This document shows positions 4,939 to 6,607 of a stretch of DNA of 6,607 bases, piece after piece. Below the pieces are notes generated by a model. It ran no database searches. It saw nothing but the letters and a program-made list of their open reading frames with translations, and was not told the origin of the DNA. This DNA is from an uncultured Oscillospiraceae bacterium (GTDB lineage: Bacteria > Bacillota > Clostridia > Oscillospirales > Acutalibacteraceae): the NCBI GenBank assembly GCA_959596515.1, contig CAUFXR010000103.1:1-6607 (forward strand). Direction: 5' to 3'. How positions within the stretch are numbered: position 1 is the stretch's first letter; every line of letters begins with the position of its first letter. The translations under genes and the position numbers were made by a program.

Positions 4939-5865
4939 ATGAAACGGATTCTGTCGGCGCTGTTATGCGCCGCGGTATGTCTGGCAAGCTTTTCCGGCTG
5001 TGGGACATCACAACAGAAGGAACCTAGGCTGAAGCTGTTGGCTTCTTTTTATCCTATCGCCATTATGGCGTTGAATATCACCGACGGCATAGATGGGGTC
5101 ACAGTAGAAAGCATGGCCCAGCAGCAGACCGGATGTCTGCACGATTTTCAAATGACAACCGCGGATATGAAAAAAGCGGAAACTGCGGACGCGTTTTTAA
5201 TTAACGGCGCTGGAATGGAAGGCTTTTTAGATAAAATTTCCGAACAGCTTCCAGAACTGCCGGTAATTGACTCCAGTGTAGGGATCCCGCTGATCGCCTC
5301 CGGTGAGGATCACCATCACGGTGACGAGGAAGAGCACGATCATGATCAGGAGGATTATAATCCTCATTTATGGGTATCCATTACCAACTGTATGGAGCAG
5401 GTCAAAAACCTATCGGAAGGAATCATCGCTCTGGATCCGGAGCACGAAGCGGAATATCGGGCTAATACAGAGGCTTATTTGGAAAAACTCTCCGCTTTAC
5501 GGGATCAAATGCACAGCGTTTTAGACCAGGTAAAAAGCAAGGATATCATCACTTTTCACGAGGCGTTTCCTTATTTTGCGGAGGAGTTCGGGCTGCATAT
5601 TGCGGCGGTCATCAACCGGGAACCTGACAGCCAGCCCAGCGCGAGAGAGCTGGCGGATACCATCAGACTGGTGAGGGAAACCGGCGTAAAGGCACTGTTT
5701 GTGGAACCGCTTTATCCGGAGACCTCAGCGGATATTATCGCCGCGGAAACCGACGCCAAGGTTTACGTGCTGGACCCGGTGGTATCCGGAGCGTGGGATA
5801 AGGATGCCTATTTAACGGCGATGGAAGAAAATTTGAGAGTCCTGGAAGAGGCGTTAAATTCTTAA
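4939..5865 (+). CDS. znuA: Zinc ABC transporter substrate-binding lipoprotein
   Basis: This 308-residue cluster A-I solute-binding protein captures zinc outside the membrane and hands it to an ABC importer. Residues 1-20 form a lipoprotein signal peptide with lipobox FSGC, so Cys21 should be lipidated and anchor the protein to the membrane. Likely metal ligands are His68 (GCLHDF), His143 (NPHLWVS), His207 (TFHEAFPYF) and Asp279 (LDP). Between the first and second ligands, residues 123-139 form an acidic, histidine-rich loop containing five His (DHHHGDEEEHDHD), a hallmark of zinc-specific ZnuA rather than manganese-binding relatives. The ATG at 4939 follows GGAGG (4930-4934); an in-frame ATG at 4912 would lie inside Zur-box sequence and add a non-signal extension, so it is rejected. 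znuC follows after 12 bp, so the two are one operon. Manganese or mixed specificity is possible but less likely. Confidence 0.94.
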   Translation: MKRILSALLCAAVCLASFSGCGTSQQKEPRLKLLASFYPIAIMALNITDGIDGVTVESMAQQQTGCLHDFQMTTADMKKAETADAFLINGAGMEGFLDKISEQLPELPVIDSSVGIPLIASGEDHHHGDEEEHDHDQEDYNPHLWVSITNCMEQVKNLSEGIIALDPEHEAEYRANTEAYLEKLSALRDQMHSVLDQVKSKDIITFHEAFPYFAEEFGLHIAAVINREPDSQPSARELADTIRLVRETGVKALFVEPLYPETSADIIAAETDAKVYVLDPVVSGAWDKDAYLTAMEENLRVLEEALNS

Positions 5866-5877
5866 AAGGAGTAGAGT

Positions 5878-6606
5878 ATGCCAGAGCATGTTTGCCATTG
5901 CAGCGTAAAAATAGAAGACTTGAGCGTAAAAAAGGGAAACACGGAGATTTTAAACCGAGTGAATCTGACCGCTAATCATGGAGAGATTTTGGCTTTGATC
6001 GGCAGAAACGGGGCAGGAAAGACCACGCTGCTGAAAGCGATCCTGGGTCAAACGCCGTATACTGGCCGGATCACCTATTTCAATTGTGCGGGAAAGAAGA
6101 TCGCGCGGCCAAGAATTGGCTATGTACCGCAGTTTCTTTCCTTTGACCGGAGCACTCCGGTGACGGTGGAGGATTTATTCTGTGCCAATCAAAGCCGGAT
6201 TCCCGTATGGCTGTCACACAGTAAAAGGCGGCAGAAAGAAGCGGAAATCCTGCTGGAAAAGGTGGGAGGGCAGGGCCTGGTCCGAAAAAAGCTGGGAGCT
6301 TTATCCGGAGGGGAACTGCAGCGGGTATTGTTGGCCTTCGCTCTGGATCCGATGCCGGATCTTCTGCTGCTGGACGAACCAGTTTCCGCAGTGGACCGGA
6401 AAGGCGTAGGTGTTTTTTACGACCTGGTGACCTCTTTGCGGAGTGAATACCATATGCCTGTAATTCTGGTATCCCACGACATCGGTCACGTGAAAAAATA
6501 CGCTTCCAAAGCCGCTTTTTTACAGGAGGGGACCGTGACGATGCAGAGCACAGTGGACAAGGTGCTCAATAATCCCCAGGTGCGGGAAGCCTTCGGGCTG
6601 GATTAA
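5878..6606 (+). CDS. znuC: Zinc ABC transporter ATP-binding protein
   Basis: This 242-residue ATPase powers the zinc importer by binding the cytoplasmic face of a membrane permease. The ABC motifs are all intact: Walker A GRNGAGKTT (42-50), Q-loop Gln85 (GYVPQ), signature LSGGE (142-146), Walker B DLLLLDEP (161-168) and switch His200 (VSHD). Length and motif spacing fit the ZnuC/MntB group. AAGGAG (5866-5871) lies six bases before the ATG, and the gene follows znuA by 12 bp, so they are co-transcribed from the promoter at 4860-4888. The N-terminus MPEHVCHC is unusual in clustering His4, Cys6, His7 and Cys8. The gene ends one base before the window does; the expected permease gene znuB is not visible and should lie immediately downstream. 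Confidence 0.93.
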   Translation: MPEHVCHCSVKIEDLSVKKGNTEILNRVNLTANHGEILALIGRNGAGKTTLLKAILGQTPYTGRITYFNCAGKKIARPRIGYVPQFLSFDRSTPVTVEDLFCANQSRIPVWLSHSKRRQKEAEILLEKVGGQGLVRKKLGALSGGELQRVLLAFALDPMPDLLLLDEPVSAVDRKGVGVFYDLVTSLRSEYHMPVILVSHDIGHVKKYASKAAFLQEGTVTMQSTVDKVLNNPQVREAFGLD

Positions 6607-6607
6607 A

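Overview
The window reads as chromosomal DNA from a low- to mid-GC Gram-positive anaerobe, most likely class Clostridia (Ruminococcaceae/Oscillospirales-like). This is inferred from strong GGAGG-type ribosome binding sites, TTG and GTG starts, a two-domain glutamine-dependent NAD synthetase, an M14 peptidase of the HSQGEEIYW type, and a lipoprotein-type zinc-binding protein. I see no insertion sequences, CRISPR arrays, rRNA or tRNA genes, or phage genes. All seven protein genes are complete, though the last stops one base before the window ends.

Layout. (1) 1-186 is a leader region with a sigma-A-type promoter feeding nadE (187-2112, +), which makes NAD+ from deamido-NAD+. (2) Convergent to it is an M14 zinc carboxypeptidase or endopeptidase (2201-3115, -), probably acting on cell-wall peptides, with a TTG start. 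(3) A 73-bp divergent region (3116-3188) with a perfect 7-bp inverted repeat separates it from a Nudix ADP-ribose pyrophosphatase gene (3189-3737, +). A small membrane protein of unknown function (3774-4151, +) follows the Nudix gene, probably in the same operon. (4) The convergent gap 4152-4387 holds a long imperfect hairpin and a near-symmetric, probably bidirectional terminator. (5) A Fur-family regulator, most likely Zur (4388-4795, -), is divergent from znuA (4939-5865, +) and znuC (5878-6606, +). The znuA promoter is close to consensus and is followed at once by a palindrome with the 7-1-7 geometry of Gram-positive Zur/Fur operators.

How the genes work together. The right third is a self-contained zinc uptake module: Zur senses zinc, ZnuA captures it outside the membrane, and ZnuC powers import. 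The permease ZnuB is not in the window and is expected just downstream. nadE and the Nudix enzyme both belong to pyridine-nucleotide metabolism (NAD synthesis and ADP-ribose turnover), but they are separated by an opposite-strand gene and are probably not co-transcribed.

I find no convincing undescribed biological system. The points most worth a second look are the Zur operator, the shared divergent promoter region with its inverted repeat, the structured RNA before the terminator, the unknown membrane protein beside the Nudix gene, and non-consensus residues in the peptidase and Nudix motifs.
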